64,000 nucleotides of DNA, from contig CP073276.1 in the NCBI GenBank assembly GCA_038561985.1, positions 744,001-808,000 on the forward strand, written 5' to 3'. The notes beneath the pieces were generated by a model. That model ran no database searches. It was not told the origin of the DNA and worked only from the letters and a program-made list of their open reading frames with translations. The position numbers were made by a program, and so were the translations under genes. The stretch comes from Petrimonas sulfuriphila. Lineage in GTDB: Bacteria > Bacteroidota > Bacteroidia > Bacteroidales > Dysgonomonadaceae. This document shows positions 59,049 to 64,000 of the stretch, piece after piece. Numbering within the stretch: the first letter of the stretch is position 1; each line of letters begins with the position of its first letter.

Positions 59049-59587
59049 AAACGATCGTTATCGGAGTTTCAGGCGGAATTGCCTGCTACAAAGCCGTAGA
59101 AATTGTCAATCAGCTGAAAAAGGACGGGCACAACGTGGAAGTGATCATGACCCGATCCGCCCAGGAGTTTGTCACGCCGCTCACTTTTAGAACTATGTCG
59201 CACAATCCGGTTGTCACTGACATGTTTGACCCGGTACGGGAATGGGACACCAAGCATATCGACCTGGCCAAGGCAGCCGACCTGTTCGTCATTGTGCCCG
59301 CCACAGCCAACATTATCGGGAAGATTGCCTCGGGAATTGCAGACGACATGCTCACTACCACCGTGATGGCAGCCCGAAGCCCGGTACTTATTTTCCCTGC
59401 CATGAACACCTTTATGTATGAAAATCCGATTGTTCAGGACAACATCGAAAAACTGAAAAAATGGGGATACCACGTCTATGAAACCGCTGAAGGCGAGCTT
59501 GCCTGCGGTGATTTCGGAAAAGGGAAACTACTGCCATGGGAGGAAATCGTGAAGATTATCGAAGAGTTTGATTTACCCGATGACTGA
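59045..59587 (+). CDS. coaC: Phosphopantothenoylcysteine decarboxylase, stand-alone
   Basis: A 180-residue FMN-dependent decarboxylase yielding phosphopantetheine. It has the flavoprotein start VIGVSGGIACYKAVEIV, the catalytic His71 (KHIDLAKAAD), PAMN at 118-121, and the ACGDFGKG motif with the conserved Cys. It overlaps coaB by four nt and is last in the operon, which thus covers all steps from ketoisovalerate and aspartate to phosphopantetheine, apart from pantothenate kinase. Confidence 0.95.
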   Translation: MKTIVIGVSGGIACYKAVEIVNQLKKDGHNVEVIMTRSAQEFVTPLTFRTMSHNPVVTDMFDPVREWDTKHIDLAKAADLFVIVPATANIIGKIASGIADDMLTTTVMAARSPVLIFPAMNTFMYENPIVQDNIEKLKKWGYHVYETAEGELACGDFGKGKLLPWEEIVKIIEEFDLPDD

Positions 59588-59620
59588 TACATAATACCGC
59601 AACTCTTATTTTTCCGGGGT

Positions 59621-61471
59621 TCAGAACGGGAACACCAAAGGCAAGGCAAACACCATAATTACCATGTAGAAAACCTGCAGCGGTAATCCCACCCTAACGT
59701 AATCCAAAAAGCTGTACCGGCCTGCCGATACAACCATGGCGTTGGGCGGTGTGGAAAAAGGACTTGCAAAACACATACTGGCAGCAACCGCTACCGCAAC
59801 CAGGAAAGGATAAGGGCTGACACCCAACGCAACGGCAGCCTGCAGTGCAATGGGCGCAAACAAAATAGCCGTTGCCGTGTTGCTGATAAACATCGTGAGA
59901 ATGGAGGTACCCAAATAAATTCCGGCCAATACCAAATAAGGGCCACGACTTCCCAGCGAACCGACTATACCCGAAGAGATAAGTTCTGATGCTCCGGTTT
60001 TCTCCATAGCCGTAGCCAAAGGCATCATGGCGGCAAACAAGATGACGCTTTCCCAGTTAATCGTACGATAAGCATCGCGTACGCTTCGAAAACATCCCGC
60101 AAGGATCATGGCGACAGCAGCCATCAATACCGCCACCACAGGCGGAAAAAAGTTAAAGATCATCGCAACAACCATCAATCCCATAATAATTCCCGCAACG
60201 GGTGCTTTGTCTTCAAGCGTTACCTTGGATGCCTCTGCCGAGGGTTGCCCGATGACTACAATTTCAGCTTGCAAACGGCTTAACCTGTCAATGTCTTCCC
60301 ATGCACCCTGGACCAACAACATATCGCCCGACTGTATTTTTTCGTCTTTCACATTTTGCACCAGATAGCGCGTCTTGCGTTGTATGCCGATAATATTTAC
60401 GTTGTAGTTCTTCCGGAAACCCGACTCCCTTACCGGGTGACCAATGATGTTGGAGTTGGCAAGCACAACCACCTCGGCCATACCAATCTCATCGAACTTC
60501 AGTTTTCCCGAAAAAGTAGGCATGGAGTCGTCGGAGGACTGATCGATGAATTTAAGGTCCTTCTCTTCAGCAAACCGGGCAACGTTAACAAAATCGCCAA
60601 TCAGGTACAACACGTCATTATCGCCAAGTACGGTCCCGGCTTCAGGCAATTCCTGGGTAACGGTTTTCTTGAACGGCGACGTCGACCTGCGGCGTATTTC
60701 GGCGATAGTCACGGCATATTGCTTCGTTATATCGAGTTCGGAAAGTTTTTTCCCGACCACCGGAGATTTCCCGTTCGTTTCCACCCTGTACATGTTTTCT
60801 GCCAACCGGTATTCCGTTACCAGCTGCTTGGGAGACTTCACTGTCGAACGGTTGTCATCGTCGTCTTTCTTCCTTTTTTTATCAAGTGTTTTGCTCAAAG
60901 GCCATAATAATAAAATTCCGCAAAACAACAAAATTATTCCTACGGGTAATGTGGTAAAAAACGAAAATCCACGATGCCCAGACTCAACAAGCGTATTATG
61001 TACGATAAGGATTGGCGGCGTTCCAATAAGTGTCATCATACCACCTATGCTGCTGGCGAAAGCCATCGGCATCAACAAACGCCGGACACTCATGTTGGAG
61101 GAGGTGGCCATACTCACCACGATGGGCATAAGCAGCGCTACCGTCCCCGTATTGCTCAACACTGATCCGATAAGCGCGGTTACGGATATGACAAGTAAAA
61201 ATAACTTGTAGTCACTGTTTCCGGCAAAGCGCAACAACCCTTTACTTACTCTAGCGGCCAGTCCCGTTTGAAAAATGGCGCCACCCACGATAAATAGCGC
61301 CGCAATCATGATCACAATGGGATTTGAAAATCCGGACAGCGCCTCTGTAGGCGTAAGAATACCTGTGAGTAAAAGGCCCAGCAATGAGCAAAGCGCTACA
61401 ATATCGGAACGTATTTTCCCCCAAACAAACAGAGACGCTGTTGCAATCAATATAATGAAAGTAATAACCAT
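59621..61471 (-). CDS. SLC13/DASS-family permease with TrkA_C domains
   Basis: A 616-residue transporter. Hydrophobic N-terminal helices with ALSGFSNPIVIMIAALFIVGGAIFQTG and GSVLSNTGTVALLMPIVVSMA give the sodium/sulfate-symporter signature. Two TrkA_C-like domains sit in the centre (around VVGKKLSELDITKQYAVTIAEIRRR and IIGHPVRESGFRKNYNVNIIGIQRK), and a second set of helices follows (FISNTATAILFAPIALQAA, FASPFSTPPNAMVVSAGRY). This layout occurs in sulfate and dicarboxylate carriers. The substrate cannot be told. It lies two nt after ligA and probably shares its transcript. Confidence 0.9.
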   Translation of the reverse strand: MVITFIILIATASLFVWGKIRSDIVALCSLLGLLLTGILTPTEALSGFSNPIVIMIAALFIVGGAIFQTGLAARVSKGLLRFAGNSDYKLFLLVISVTALIGSVLSNTGTVALLMPIVVSMATSSNMSVRRLLMPMAFASSIGGMMTLIGTPPILIVHNTLVESGHRGFSFFTTLPVGIILLFCGILLLWPLSKTLDKKRKKDDDDNRSTVKSPKQLVTEYRLAENMYRVETNGKSPVVGKKLSELDITKQYAVTIAEIRRRSTSPFKKTVTQELPEAGTVLGDNDVLYLIGDFVNVARFAEEKDLKFIDQSSDDSMPTFSGKLKFDEIGMAEVVVLANSNIIGHPVRESGFRKNYNVNIIGIQRKTRYLVQNVKDEKIQSGDMLLVQGAWEDIDRLSRLQAEIVVIGQPSAEASKVTLEDKAPVAGIIMGLMVVAMIFNFFPPVVAVLMAAVAMILAGCFRSVRDAYRTINWESVILFAAMMPLATAMEKTGASELISSGIVGSLGSRGPYLVLAGIYLGTSILTMFISNTATAILFAPIALQAAVALGVSPYPFLVAVAVAASMCFASPFSTPPNAMVVSAGRYSFLDYVRVGLPLQVFYMVIMVFALPLVFPF

Positions 61472-61472
61472 A

Positions 61473-64000
<2,528 letters not shown>

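Noticed and set aside
60546-61211. 221-codon open frame opposite the SLC13 permease
   Set aside because: Antisense to hydrophobic membrane helices, which often gives long Ser/Thr-rich frames. No start signal or family pattern.

Overview
The window reads as chromosomal DNA of a Bacteroidota (Bacteroidales) bacterium. The evidence is a hybrid two-component regulator, many -7 promoter boxes of the form TAnnTTTG with few Shine-Dalgarno sites, a FeoA-FeoB fusion, SGC-type lipoproteins, DUF4251 and FabK-type proteins, and the pfkA / rnc-fabF-acpP / purN neighbourhood. The acetate-forming pta/ackA pair suggests an anaerobic fermenter. A Dysgonomonadaceae-like host is my guess, not something the sequence proves.

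Layout. 1-3.4 kb: pta, a 3-hydroxyacyl-CoA-dehydrogenase-like gene and ackA in one operon. 3.5-11.2 kb: an accessory island, all on the minus strand. It holds a hybrid two-component regulator and a tight five-gene operon (a DUF2589-like protein, two unrecognised proteins, a subtilisin-like protease without signal peptide, and a 67-residue protein like a protease propeptide). A detached AraC domain resembling the C-terminus of the regulator follows. A direct repeat with 21-bp period occurs both upstream of the operon and upstream of the detached AraC gene. 11.2-12.5 kb: rpsF-rpsR-rplI. 12.6-13.5 kb: a lipoprotein made of two ecotin domains. 13.6-26.3 kb: a U32 protein, a surface-polysaccharide operon (wecC, wecB, glycosyltransferases, methyltransferase) ending in an rRNA/tRNA methyltransferase and a DCC protein, then a glycosyltransferase/MBL pair, a DPP IV-like peptidase and a FabK-like protein.

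26.4-37.3 kb is mostly housekeeping: purD, alkaline phosphatase, surE, lpxB, pfkA, rnc, fabF, acpP and purN. At 37.3-38.4 kb an IS30-family element sits beside a perfect 28-bp palindrome, followed by tRNA-Leu(UAG). 38.6-46.4 kb is looser: an NHL-repeat lipoprotein, a pirin, a small Fe-S protein, a GreA/B-like factor, an ABC-F ATPase with a leader that looks like a translational attenuator, and a MATE transporter. 46.5-50.7 kb holds a sugar isomerase, a Gfo/Idh/MocA oxidoreductase broken by a frameshift at a run of seven C, and an acyl-CoA synthetase.

50.7-64 kb: feoAB with a 53-residue FeoB-associated protein, class I fumarase, and a compact coenzyme A operon (DUF2520 Rossmann protein, panB, panC, panD, stand-alone coaB and coaC). 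This operon would run from ketoisovalerate and aspartate to phosphopantetheine, lacking only pantothenate kinase. An SLC13-type permease, ligA and a partial gene close the window.

The best candidates for undescribed biology are the regulator/DUF2589/subtilase island with its duplicated operator, the ABC-F leader, the double-headed ecotin lipoprotein and the pta-linked dehydrogenase homologue that seems to lack its catalytic histidine.
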